A stretch of DNA of 64,000 nt from Dactylorhiza incarnata (Eukaryota > Streptophyta > Magnoliopsida > Asparagales > Orchidaceae). The translations under genes and the position numbers were made by a program. The notes under the pieces were generated by a model that was given only the letters and a program-made list of their open reading frames with translations, made no database searches and was not told the DNA's origin. Where the stretch lies: positions 868,001-932,000 of the forward strand of contig JAWHQI010000061.1 of NCBI GenBank assembly GCA_033032865.1, in the 5' to 3' direction. Shown here in pieces: positions 47,461 through 58,559 of this stretch (positions within the stretch are counted from its first letter, which is position 1; each line of letters begins with the position of its first letter).

Positions 47461-47771
47461 TGATAGGAACTACTAGAGGGAGGGAGAAATCTAGAGAGGA
47501 AGGAAGCTAGGGTTTAGAAGAAGAGGGAAATACCTTAGGATTAATTGCTTAGCTCCAAATGACAACATCCTAGGGTATAAATACCCGGGCCAAGGAGGGA
47601 GCCGGCCGGCCCCTCCAAATAGGGCTGAACCAGTTGGTTCAGCCCTTGGCCGACCGGTTTTACTGAGTGGGGGCTGAACCGGTTGGTTCAGCCCCTTCGT
47701 TGCTTGGCTTCTCCTTGCGCCTGCGAGCATAATAACGCCCCGAGAAGCGGGGTGCGATCGAGGGCGTAACA
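47461..47771 (-). repeat. Reina-like LTR, right copy (5' LTR)
   Basis: 311 bp, same ends as the left copy. The differences are about eight substitutions and no indel. Confidence 0.95.
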
Positions 47772-48538
47772 TGGAAGTTGTTCAATAGCATAGTTTAAAT
47801 TTAACACTTCATGTATCATGCGAACTTCATCAAGGATACGTACACCCAAGGTTGCAGATGTCGGATGTCGGATTAATGTCGGTTTGTGTTTGAAATGTCA
47901 GATGTCAAATTGCGGGGATTTATTAGAGATATTTTTACAATGTCCAATTTTAATATTTAAATAAATTTATTCATATATATACACACACATAATTTTTTGT
48001 AAATATGTATAATTGTACACATTATATTTATAAATTACACAATAAACATAAAAACATAAAGTATCTTTATAAATTACACAAAAAGAGGCGCCGACGACAG
48101 TAAACGACTTAAAGAACATTAAATAAGAGCGAGACGTAGAATCTAGGCGCAGAGAAATGCACGAAATGAAGCACGGAACAAAATATTGCCGCTCGGTCGC
48201 TTAAAAGTAATGAAAAAATATTAATACTCTCACTGATATATTAGCCTCAAAATATCGCCCGATATTTTCAAAAACGATTGTTTTGCTTAAAATGTCGATG
48301 TCATGGTGTTTTCTCCTCAAAATCTTTATGTCTGGCATGTCATCCCACATCTACAATACTGCGTACACTCAAACACTTGAGATAATACTACGATAATGGT
48401 GATGAGAATTGCATAATCCCATTTTAAGAAACTTGCTAGTAGAGTAATCCCTCTATTTAACATTGTTAACATAAAAATATGACAACTACAGAAGCTCTGT
48501 AACTGACTGGGTAGGAGCTAAGGCTATGCAGAACTAAC
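47772..48538. other. Intergenic, no feature recognised
   Basis: AT-rich DNA. It contains a stretch with repeated ATGTCGGATGTCGGATTAATG-like words near 47860 and AAATGTC/AAATATCG words near 48250-48320, possibly an old transposon end. No gene found. Confidence 0.5.
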
Positions 48539-48650
48539 CTTTACAAATGTTGCTGATGGAGACAGATCATCAGGTGGACAGCATAATATGAGTGCTATCA
48601 ATTGAGGACTTCAATCTCCTAATAGAATCTGCTGATGCACTGGAGCTAAA
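48539..48650 (-). other. Possible 112-bp internal exon of unknown gene
   Basis: On the minus strand a pyrimidine-rich tract ending TTTATTTCAG precedes 112 bp, followed by AAAG|GTTAGT. The reading SSSASADSIRRLKSSIDSTH looks protein-like, but the frame meets TGA before the donor. It could be a decayed or frame-shifted host exon. I recognise no family, and no partner exons were found within the window. Confidence 0.25.
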
Positions 48651-49353
48651 CTGAAATAAAATGACCACAAACACATTAGCGGCAGTTGGAACTGATAAGT
48701 AAGACCAGGATCTAATCAAAAGTATATGAAACAACATATGAATTACTTCCAAATGCTTTTTGAAATGTTTTTTTTCTTGAAAGGAAGTTCTGAAGATAAT
48801 TCTGCGGTAGCTAAGTTTGGTGTAAAGGAAAGAATCATGCACTTTTGCGGAGAAATTCAAAAAAAAAAGTTCATTTGTAAAATAAGCATTTTGGATTATT
48901 CTTGTGAGCTATGTAGCATGGGGACGAAAACGGGATACCGGATACGGGAAACGTGATTTATAAAAAAAATATGGATACGAGAAACATTTATAATTTTTTT
49001 TAATTATTTTAATATAAATATTAATTAATATAAAAAAATACAATTAACAAACTAAGGTACCATCTCAGTCACTACATTCAATAAAGAATAATTGGCGCAC
49101 AATCATGTTGTTTAGGCACAGTGAGAAAGATTAGGCTAGGAGAAGGTGTTGGATATCACAGGAAGAGAAAGTATGAAGAATAGCTCATGCAATCTATTCC
49201 TTGAGGTATCCAAAAGCACAAACATTATTTATAGTGCCTACAAGTACACACATTTTAGTTTGATTTATTTATTATTAATACAGATTACTCAAGAGTCAAG
49301 ATTGGGCCTACAAGTACACATTGAGAACTAATATCATAATATGTAATGATGAT

Positions 49354-49535
49354 TGTTGGTGTGCGTTTAGCGCTAAGTGGTGTGCGGTTAGCGCCTTCCC
49401 TCCTTTTGTAATTAGTCTCACATCTCCAATCAAGAATTAGATTCCCCCTTGTGTGTATATAAATAGGGGATCAATGTAAGAAGAATAACTTGATTTTTTG
49501 GAGTGTGAATAAAACGATTTATTCTATTTTCAACA
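49354..49535 (+). repeat. Copia 5' LTR
   Basis: 182 bp, TGTTGGTGTG...TTTTCAACA, with TATATAAATA at about 49458-49467 as promoter and a TGAATAAAACG polyadenylation-like word near the end. Confidence 0.95.
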
Positions 49536-49547
49536 TGGTATCAGAGG
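49536..49547 (+). other. Copia primer binding site (tRNA-iMet)
   Basis: TGGTATCAGAGG directly follows the LTR. Confidence 0.9.
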
Positions 49548-49599
49548 TAGGTTCGGAATAACGGTCAGGAGAAATTTCGCTTTCGTGCCCGCAACTTTG

Positions 49600-50240
49600 A
49601 TTCTCGCTCACCCACGACTATCGGCAAGGAATTGTGCTCGTGCGGCACTTGCGCAGGAGGGTGCGCGCTCATGCGGGACTGCTGCAGGGAGGACTGCGGC
49701 GCAACTTGCACAAAGGAGTGCGGCGCTTGCGCAGGGAGGACTGCGGCAGGAGCACACCTTGCGTCGGTTGCGCAGTTACGCAAGGAGCGGCAATTGCGCA
49801 GGGAGCAGCGCAGAGAGCGGCGGGCGGAGTGCAAGGAGCGGCGCTTGCGCAGGGATGAAAACTGCGGCGATTGCGCAGACGCAATCAGCGAGGCAAGAGC
49901 GGCATTTCTGCTGGTATCAATTTGCGGCGATTGCGCAGACGCAATCAGCGCGGCAGGAGCGGCATTTCTGCTGGTATCGATTTGCGGCGGTTGCGCAGAC
50001 GCAATAAGCGCGGCAAGAGCGGCATTTCTGCATTCAGGAGCGACGTTTGCGCAGACGAGCGCGACAGGAGTGCGAAGGAGCGGCGTTGCTGAGAGCGGCG
50101 TTTGCTGCCTTTTCCTCACAGGAGCGCAAAGGCAGTACGGAAGGAATGCGAGAAGCGCGGCAGGAGCGCGAAGGAGCGGCAGGAGCAGCATTTGTGCGGC
50201 GTGAGCGTGCGGCAAGGGACTGTGCGTCATTGTGCGACAG
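49600..50240 (+). repeat. GC-rich GCGGCAGGAGCG leader repeats of the Copia element
   Basis: Between the primer site and gag lies about 640 bp built from GCGGC/GCAGGAGCG/TTGCGCAGACGC words. Three nearly identical 60-bp units run from about 49862 to 50041, each with TTGCGCAGACGCAAT and GAGCGGCATTTCTGCTGGTA-like blocks. Long open frames exist on both strands (190 codons plus, 284 codons minus) because stop codons are rare in this composition. I do not treat them as genes. Confidence 0.8.
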
Positions 50241-50434
50241 TACCGCGTGAAAAATAGAAAGGGACTGAGCATCTCCTTGATGGCGCAACACCGGCTCACG
50301 CGAAAATAGAAGAAGGGGTAAATTGGGCATATCAAGAGCTGAGAAGAGGAATTGTAGGGCTTCATTTTGATAGGAGAAACCCACCATTCACATACCATTA
50401 TCCGCACACTGAAATCCAAGATTTGTGCACGCTC

Positions 50435-52078
50435 ATGGAGAAGTTGGTTGCCAAAATGGAGGAGGCCGATCTAAAAGTGTTCTTCGAGTTCTTGCGGATG
50501 TCCAAGGTGAGGGGGTAGCTCAGTCGTCCCGCCTCTGGTGAAGCTGAATCTTCCCCCCGTGGAGCTGAAGCTCGACGGACCAGCTACATACTTGAGTTGG
50601 TCGCGTCGGGTGAAGAGGGCACTCTCCGGAAGGAACCTAGCGGGCTATCTGACTGGCGAGAAGGAGGAGCCAGAAAAGGACTCGGATGGGTACAATGAGT
50701 GGAAGACTACACATAGCCTATTGCACACTTGGCTCCTAAATTCGATGATCGCGTCTATTGCTATCACTGTGGATGACATAGTGACTGTAAGCAAAGTTTG
50801 GGGAAAGCTACAGAGGCTCTATGCAGGCATTGACAACAACATGTGCGTGTTTCAGATCGAGCGGGAGATAGAAACTGTAACTCAGGGAGATCGTTCGATT
50901 CAAGATTATGCCGCAGACTTGGAGCGACTGTAGACAGATTATGATTATTTCTCACCAGTTGCATGCTGCAAAGATCCTGAATGCATAAAAGAGCGGGATG
51001 TTCAGCGAAGGACTATGCACTTTATGAGGGGATTGAACCCGACTTTTGAGCCAAGAAGCGCAATGTTGCTCGCTCAGCCAAAGATTCCCACCATGGATGA
51101 GACGATCTCAACTATGATGGAGGAGGAGAGACGAATTAAGCTTCAGTCTGGTACGACTGCACCCACCGGGGTGAAATCAGCCCTAGTGGTAACCAATTTT
51201 GGATACACAGGATACAAGGGTGAGACACAACAGTATTACAACTGTGGCGAGATAGGTCATCTACGACTGGCTTGCCCCAAGCCACTGAAAGAGCGGGATG
51301 CAGGTGGACGGAGAAAAGGAGGCTACCGTGGTCGCGGTCGTGGTGGGCGCAAAGGTGGTGGAAGAGGAAGTTACCATGCGAATCTAATGATAGCCGAAGG
51401 CGAGGTAGACGGAAGTATGGCTGATATAGGTTACTCAGAGGAACAGGAGATCGTGAACGCTTACTCTCAGCTGATGCAGAGAAAGCAAAAGGGTGTGATG
51501 GATGACGCACTCACTCCAGCTCCATCAAGGGGTAACATTGCCTCGTTCGCTTATTCAACCTCAGGTACAGATGAAACTTTTGCCCTCGCAGCTATATCCA
51601 ATACTAGATCACCAGATTGGATAGTCGATTCGGGTGCTTCTCAACATGTCACTGGGGATGCTAGGGAATTCCTTTCGTATACTCCCCTAGTAGTCCCAGA
51701 GAGCATCCAGACTGCCGATGACACAGCTCAACCAGTGGTTGGTAAGGGTACCGTGCAATGTACCAATACTTTGACTCTGTCCAATATTTTGCATGCTCCA
51801 TCCTTTCCTGTGAATCTCCTATCCATTAGTGACATCATGTCTCAACTAAAATGTGTTGTTTTGTTTGATATTCCGAAGGTGATCTTCCAAGAGAAGGAGA
51901 CCGACAGAAGACTTGGGACTGATACATGGCATAGTGGCTTGTGGTACCTGGATAAGGAAAGTATGAACTCAGCTCTTTCAACACTGGTAGAAGATGCTGC
52001 AGGAGTCGGAAGGAGCATAGAAGAATTGCTTCTTCTTTATCATCGGCGTTTGGGACATCCCCTTTTCATGTTTTAAGT
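50435..52078 (+). pseudogene. Copia gag and protease
   Basis: The likely ATG (50435) starts a short frame (MEKLVAKMEEADLKVFFEFL). A frame change then leads to the gag body (LDGPATYLSWSRRVKRALSG, YAGIDNNMCVFQIEREIETV), interrupted by TAG near 50931 and continued to 52076. The knuckle YYNCGEIGHLRLACP has Tyr in place of the first Cys. An Arg/Gly-rich tail follows. Protease has WIVDSGASQHVTG. The GAG-pre-integrase start (LLLLYHRRLGHPLF) precedes a frameshift near 52070. Confidence 0.9.
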
Positions 52079-53560
52079 CAGTTGTATCCCACTTTATTTG
52101 AAAAAGCTAATCGAAATAAACTTGTCTGTGGCGCATGCGAGTTTGGAAAACACACTAGAAACTCTTATTCCAGTTCGGATAATAAAAGTGTTGCTCTTTT
52201 TGATTTAATACATTCTGATGTTTGGGGACCTTGTCCCACAACTACTGTAAATGAGTTTCGTTATTTTGTGTCTTTCATTGATTGCTTCTCTCGAGTGACC
52301 TGACTTTACTTGATGAAAAATAAAAGTGATGTATTTGCATGCTTTAAGGATTTCCACAAAGGGGTTCAGACTCAATATGGTGCAGTTGTAAAAGTGTTGA
52401 GGTCTGACAATGGGACAGAGTACACCAACAGAGCATTTGGAGAGTACTTGTCCTCACAGGGAATACAACATCAAACGGCTTGTCCGTACACACCAGAGCA
52501 GAATGGTGTAGCGGAACGGAAGAACAGACACCTTTTGGAAGTGACTCGGAGCATGATGATATCGATGAAGGTGCCAAAATACTTGTGGGGGCAAGCTGTT
52601 CTTACAGCAGCATATTTGATCAATCGAATGCCCTCACGAGTATTGGAATGGAAGTCCCCAATTGAGATACTACGGGGGAAGAATGGAGATATTCTTCGCC
52701 TCAAGACCTTTGGTTGTGTGTGCTTCGTACAGGATCGGAGACCAAATGTGGGAAAGTTGGAAAAGGCTCTGAAGTGTGTCTTTGTTGGCTATTCAGCTAC
52801 TCAAAAGGGGTATGCGTGTTGGAGCCCGGTAGAGAGAAAATTACTCATTAGTATGGATGTCACATTTAGGGAGTTTGAGCCATATTACTCCTCTCCGGTT
52901 GACTCACCTCTTGAGGACCCGCTTGTTACGGACGATATTAGGCGAGAAAGGGAAGATAGCAGTAGTAGTGAGAGGAGGATAGTAAGTATCCCTTTCCCTC
53001 CTGTACAGAAGGGTGCGGAGTTGGCTGTTGCGCCAGTACATGAGGAGAATAAATCTATCACTGATGAACATCAGGTTCATGGGGAGCTGAGAGTGTATAC
53101 ACGAAGAGTCCAGCAGAATGAAGCTACAATGCCTACAATGCCACTTGTGTCGAGTCCCGTGTCTTCTGCTACTCTGACTACTGAGACACCTACTCTATCT
53201 ACTTCAGCCTCCGAATCCACAGGTGTTATAATTCCTCCCCTTTCTACCTTCTCTCCCATACCGGTAAGGCGGAGTTCCCGCAGGAATGCAGGAGCCTCGC
53301 CTAATCGGTATGGCTTTCCCCATAATATTGCCCAATTTGTCTCTTACTCTAAAATATCACCTATACATGGAGCATTCATTGCATCTTTGGACAATGTCTC
53401 TATTCCTAAGTGTTGGCAGGTTGCTAAAGAAGATCCACAGTGGAAAGCTGCAATGCTAGAAGAACTCGGGGCATTGGAAAAGAATAATACATGGAATCTT
53501 GTATCTCTACCACCTGGAGTGCAAATGGGTTTTTACTGTGAAACAGAACCCGGAAGGTCA
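52079..53560 (+). pseudogene. Copia integrase
   Basis: Frame 52082-52303 has the zinc region (CGACEFGKHTRNSY) and the first catalytic Asp (LIHSDVWGPCPTTT). A TGA near 52303 interrupts it. Frame 52310-53566 has LRSDNGTEYTNRAF and the third residue in PEQNGVAERKNRHLLE, then GCVCFVQDRRPNVGKLEKAL and the link to RT (NNTWNLVSLPPGVQ). Catalytic residues D, D and E are all present; the stop and the frameshift upstream inactivate it. Confidence 0.9.
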
Positions 53561-54901
53561 GATTGAGTGCTACAAAACCCGATTAGTTCAAAGGGGTATA
53601 GCCTGACTTATGGCATAGACTACGATGAGACCTTTGCACCGTGCGGACACTGATATCTTTGGCGGCAAATGGGGGATGGAAACTACACCAGCTGGACATG
53701 AAGAATGCTTTTCTTCATGGGGACTTGTTGGAAGAAGTTTACATGGAGGTACCACCGGACTTTGGCACGAAGCAAACAACAGGGAAGGTGTGTAGACTCA
53801 AGAAGTCACTTTATGGACTGAAGCAGTCTCCTCGAGCCTGGTTTGACAGGTTCAGGAGGGCCATGGTAGCTATGGGATATCAGCAGACCAATGCAGACCA
53901 TACAGTGTTCTTTCGGCAACGTGGAGCTCACATTACAATACTTGCTATGTATGTGGACGACATAATCATCACAGGCGATGATGACGGTCAAATTACTCAG
54001 CTGAAGAAAAAATTGGGAAAGGAATTTGAGGTGAAAGACTTGGGGCAATTAAGATATTTTCTTGGGATTGAGGTAGCCCACGGTGCAGAAGGGATTGTTC
54101 TATCCCAACGGAAATATGTGTTGGATCTGCTCAAAGAGACGAGTATGTTAGGGTGCAGACCTGCAGTTGCTCCCATTGATCAGAAGTCCAAGTTTGGTGC
54201 TGAGGCAGGAGAGCTAATTGATAAAGAAAGGTACCAGAGGTTGGTAGGTCGCCTGATCTATCTGGGTCACACCCGCCCCGACATATCATTTGTCGTAAGT
54301 GTGGGGCCGCTATATGCATGATCCTAGGGAGGGTCACATGGATGCTGTATATCAGATTCTCAGGTACTTAAAGAGTGCACCAGGGAAGGGACTGATCTTC
54401 AGAAGGAATGAGCATTCAAACATCGAAGGCTATTGTGACTCTGACTGGGCTAGTTGCGTTGATGACAGAAGGTCAACGTCTGGATACTGCATGTTTGTAG
54501 GAGGCAATCTAGTCTCTTGGAGGAGCAAGAAGCAGACAGTAGTTGCAAGGTCTACAGCCGAAGCAGAGTACAGAGCCATGGCCTTAGGTGTGGGAGAGTT
54601 GTTGTGGTTGAAATCCCTGCTAATGGAACTCAAGATAGACCAAGGAGGGCAAATGACATTATGGTGTGACAATAAGTCAACCATCAGCATTGCAAATAAC
54701 CCTGTCCACCATGACCGAACGAAGCATATAGAGATCGACAGGTTCTTAATCAAGGAGAAACTGGATAGTGGGGTGCTCAAACTGGGATATGTTGATATGA
54801 AAGAGCAAGTGGTTGATTGTCTAACTAAAGAACTCAGCTCATTTGATTTATCCAGGTTGGGTGACAAGATGGGCTTAGTGGATATCTTTCGCCCACCTTG
54901 A
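53561..54901 (+). pseudogene. Copia reverse transcriptase and RNase H
   Basis: Two frames (53641-54321 and 54299-54901). RT shows QLDMKNAFLHGDLLEEVYME, LYGLKQSPRAWFDRF and AMYVDDIIITGDDDGQ. RNase H shows GYCDSDWASCVDDRRSTSGY, STAEAEYRAMALGV and LWCDNKSTISIANNP. Small deletions near 53640 (before RTLISLAANGG) and near 54300 break the frame. The end of RNase H abuts the polypurine tract. Confidence 0.92.
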
Positions 54902-54908
54902 GGGGGAG
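54898..54908 (+). other. Copia polypurine tract
   Basis: TTGAGGGGGAG immediately precedes the 3' LTR. Confidence 0.85.
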
Positions 54909-55093
54909 TGTTGGTGTGCGTTTAGCGCTAAGTGGTGTGCAGTTAGCGCCTTCCCTCTTTTTGTAATTAGTCCCACATCTCCAATCAGGAATTAGATTCC
55001 CCCTTGTGTGTGTATAAATAGGGGATCAATGTAAGAGGAATAACTTGATTTTTTGGAGTGTGAATAAAACGAACCTTTATTCCATTTTCAACA
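54909..55093 (+). repeat. Copia 3' LTR
   Basis: 185 bp, same ends as the 5' LTR. About 7 substitutions and a 3-nt insertion (ACC near 55075) separate the two. Confidence 0.95.
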
Positions 55094-55424
55094 ATGATCA
55101 TCAAACTCTTCACATAAACAAGATCTTCTTTAGCATTAAATTAATAAAATGATTTTGTAAAGAGAAGAAATTATTTCTAAGAGTTGGCCACCATTTAATA
55201 TGAGGCGTGACTGCGCGCCTGACGCCGTGAATAAAATAGCGGGAAACGCGTATCCCGCATGGGGAAACGCGTTTCCCAATTAATTTTTTTATTTAATTTA
55301 AATATTGTGTTTCCTACGTTTCGGAAACGCGTTTCTGCGTGTTTTCGGGCGTTTCCCGTATCCGATACGCGTTCGAGCCGATACGCGTAGCATTTTTAAG
55401 TATCCGTGCTTCGTAGCTTGTGAG

Positions 55425-56691
55425 CATATTTACGAGCAACCAAAAGAATATTGATGGGTACCCAATTGTTTTTTAAAATCCGAATCAGGCCAAAGTTCAA
55501 TAAATTTGTCAGGTTCATCGAGACAATCTCAACGGTACTAAACATGCAAACCGAATCCAGTTTGGGTCCAAGTTACTCAATCCAGACAAATTCTGTCGGC
55601 CTCAGGTAAAACTGGAACTAGTCGGCCGGTTTGCGCGTGGCCAGCCGTAACCCAATCTAGGACTTATGTTTAAACCGCAGTTGAAGATAGAACCGTGCCA
55701 GGATCACAGGGGGACACACAACCTTTTTCCCTCGTTCATTCACCGGAAACTCAACCTCCATTAATGCCCAAACTTCCCTAGAGCCAATGCAAAGCACACT
55801 CACAAAATCAAGATCATACTGTGAAAAAGCTATCATCTTGGAGAGTAGATCAAGAAAGACACCAATTGAAGGTTTCCTCTGAGAATTTTTTAGAAAATCA
55901 AGGGAGGTTCAAATTCACTCATTTCTACATTCAATGATGATTGTTGGAGATATGACGACCTATAGATGATCTGTCATCTCTACTCTCTTCGTATACATTA
56001 GAATATGGGTAAGTACGGATAAATTCTATTTTCCAGCGAGTATATCCCCTTTTAGACATCCATTCAGATCCTCCCAATCTAAGCACACATTCGGGAGAAC
56101 ATTTTGATCTATGAGATGCAATCCATACAATTCCATTAGTTGTAGGAAGATAGACATCAATATTTACAGAAAGAATTCCGGGAATCTCTCTGCAATCCTA
56201 TAAAAAAGGCTTCTTCCCTGAATTTAGACATCTACAACTGGTCTTGAGACCTCTAGAACAATTCTAAGTCAAGTTTCTACTAGAAGTTTCAGCAAAAATT
56301 GAAGGATTAAAATCCAAACTAGTTTTATTCGGGCCAAGACCACAGGGCCTTCGGGGCACCTCGACAAGTTTTGGGTTTGTGTAAAACTCCGTAAACATGA
56401 GAAGGACTTGGAGAATTCAGAGGGGCTCTCAAGGGACTCCAACACAAAATTCAGGTGGTACTTAGCCAATTATGCACAACTTCTCTGATCCAGAATTTAG
56501 CTTGAACCTAGCCAATTATATTTAATTCATTCATCTCAGGATGCTGCTAGGACCCAAATCCCAGTTTTGTTGGGTACAACTCGACTCCTCCAACCAAGTT
56601 CTTGCTTTTGAGGACTTGGTCAATTTTTAATCAAGGAAGATCCACAGTGAAAGGGGGAACAATTATACCTCTGAGTCTTCTCTAAAGGGGG
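55425..56691. other. Intergenic, no gene recognised
   Basis: No ORF above about 66 codons and no family match. The right end shows TCTAAAGGGGGTGAATAG (near 56680), resembling a polypurine tract followed by an LTR start. Confidence 0.5.
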
Positions 56692-56929
56692 TGAATAGAG
56701 ATTTAAAAATATTTATTCAAACTATAGACTAATTCTGATATTTCTCATATTAGCATTCACAATCACACACAGCCACAATCAAGTTTGCACAACAGAAATT
56801 TAAACAGGAAATAAAGACAAACAAAGCACAGAAAAATGCACAACACAGAAGACACAAGAATAATAGTGGTTCTCCAAAATCTGGGTACTCCACTCTTCTA
56901 CCACTTTGGTAAGAATCCATTATCCCAAT

Positions 56930-57110
56930 GCCTGAGTCTTTTGATAAGGAGACTCTTATAACCAGTGTCTGAGTCTTTTGATAAGGAGACTCTTATAACC
57001 AGTGACTGAGTCTTTTGATAAGGAGACTCTTAGAACCAATGACTGAGTCTTTTGATAAGGAGACTCTTAGAATCAATACACCTAGATCTTTTGATAAGGA
57101 GATCTTGAAC
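56930..57110. repeat. 37-bp tandem repeat, about 4.5 units
   Basis: Units contain CTGAGTCTTTTGATAAGGAG and ACTCTTATAACC. Within each unit GAGTC and GACTC can pair around an 11-13-nt loop. A fifth, diverged unit reads TAGATCTTTTGATAAGGAGA, in which the flanking bases changed together to keep the pairing (GATC...GATC). Confidence 0.9.
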
Positions 57111-57699
57111 CAAACTGAATCCTTTGAAGAGGGATTCTAAAAACTCTTTTCACTTGTAACAAGAGGTGAGGGAGAGAAAGAAAGAAGTGAGAAGAAGTGA
57201 GATATCTTCTGAATTGAATCCTCTTTCAGCAGTCTCTGAGGATTCTTCTTGACACTATAGTGGATTGGATCTTTGTATTTGATTAATACTTTATGAGAAG
57301 AAAAAAAGATTATTAAGCTCTTTGATACACTGTTCTCAGATTGTTCTCAGATTATTTGTAGCAGAGAGAAGGAGAGAGGAGAAGTTGAATATCAGAGTTG
57401 TTCTTTCTATTGTCTTCTCTTGGTTACTTTCTTCTGTCTGAAATCTGTGTATATGAATCTCTGAATGATTTCAAATTCCTTCATCTAGGAGTTTGTCTTC
57501 AGAAAGAATGATATAATATCTTTCTATATTTGTCTTCAGAAATCTCGTCTATCTCTTCAAAATTCTTCCTTATATTCTTCAGAAATTCTATTAGATATTT
57601 CTTTCCTTAAATCAGCTCTCTAGCTAAGATTCAAATAACGTACATAGTTATAGTCTTCAAATAATTCTAATTGAGAGCCTCTGAAATTTTCATTCTGGA

Positions 57700-57935
57700 T
57701 GTATATCGACGCTACTTCAAGTTCTAGTATAAGGTGCGTCAAAATCTGCTTCAGAATAAGACTCTGTCGACTTGACTTAATATTCGACGTTGCGTCGATA
57801 ACTTATCGACGCATACGTCGACTTTTGCTCTGGAGAGACGTCGACGTTACTTCAGAAGATGTGTTGACAGCCAGTCGAATATTCGTCGACTTCTAGTCGA
57901 AGTTGCGTCGATGTCTACTCGACGCAACTATGCAT
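57700..57935. repeat. TCGAC/GTCGA-rich tract
   Basis: At least a dozen GTCGA or TCGAC words, many within CGTCGACG-like palindromes, in an otherwise AT-rich setting. It lies inside the candidate LTR. Confidence 0.7.
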
Positions 57936-58559
57936 TTGACTGATTTTCTCCTTATTTTTAGCTTCCCTTTCTCATGCCTTTGACTAGACAGACTTCCTAA
58001 GACATTTATGACCAAATTACCCTCTCTATACAACACGGGTAATTATCCTAGTATGTAAAATCACTTATAAATAATTTGTTAAGTTAAATCATAGAGTTTT
58101 TCCCAACACACAACAACTCAAAAAGTTCTTTGAGGCGTTTACAAGGCTTTCACATTGTAGCAGGAACATGACATATTATAGAAACGACCTGAAAAGTCAG
58201 TACTATCGTTGTAACCAGAAAAATCATAGAATAATTTTCTCAACTAGGTTAGGCACCTTGTTTCTCCTATTTCCAGGCGTTTCACATAAAATTCTTGCTA
58301 TCATCTCTCTATCTTGCATCAATGTGTGTTTAATTGACTATTGGGCTACGCCAAAGTACTCTATTGATTCATGAAACATTAGCTAGACCACAACAATTTG
58401 ATGTCGACTCTGGGAAAATGGATCAACATTATCAGCAATGTGTACTTTCCTCAGGATAGCATCAATTTTTTTTTTACAGAAATGAGTCCCTCTCATCACA
58501 TTACCACATGAACATTTGTTGCACCACCAAGAAGAAGTTTAACACGAAGTTACTCTCAG

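Larger units (their letters stand above)
42256..47771 (-). mobile_element. Ty3/gypsy chromovirus, Reina-like, complete but mutated
   Basis: 5,516 bp with 311-bp LTRs, target duplication TGGAA (42251-42255 and 47772-47776), a tRNA-iMet primer site and a polypurine tract. Order on the minus strand is gag, protease, RT, RNase H, integrase and chromodomain. Short LTRs, small size and a chromodomain running into the LTR point to the Reina lineage. The LTRs differ at about 8 of 311 positions, and coding is broken by at least three stops and several frame changes. Confidence 0.93.
49354..55093 (+). mobile_element. Ty1/copia retrotransposon, Ivana/Oryco-like, mutated
   Basis: 5,740 bp with short LTRs, target duplication ATGAT (49349-49353, 55094-55098), a tRNA-iMet primer site abutting the LTR and a polypurine tract. 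Order is gag, protease, integrase, RT and RNase H, the Copia order. The lineage is guessed from short LTRs and the GGNLVSWRSKKQTVVARSTA block. LTRs differ by about 7 substitutions and a 3-bp indel in about 182 bp. Multiple stops, frameshifts and small deletions rule out activity. Confidence 0.93.
48909..55416. mobile_element. Non-autonomous hAT-like element containing a Copia insertion
   Basis: Perfect 8-bp target duplication CTTGTGAG (48901-48908, 55417-55424). Ends CTATGTAGCATGGGGAC and, inverted, CTACGAAGCACGGATAC. Subterminal regions are rich in GGGATAC/GGAAACG words on the left and their inverse on the right (55230-55400), a typical hAT cis-structure. Without the Copia element about 770 bp remain, with no transposase. 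Confidence 0.8.
56692..58107 (+). repeat. Candidate decayed LTR with internal tandem repeats
   Basis: The left edge TGAATAGAG follows a G-rich purine run; the right edge ...TTTCCCAACACA ends in CA. The length of about 1.4 kb would suit a SIRE-type Copia LTR. No partner LTR, target duplication or coding domain was found, so this is a weak call. Confidence 0.3.

Noticed and set aside
49565..50419. 284-codon minus-strand ORF in the Copia leader
   Set aside because: The other strand is open too. Composition (few stop codons in GCGGCAGGAGC words) explains both; no conserved domain.
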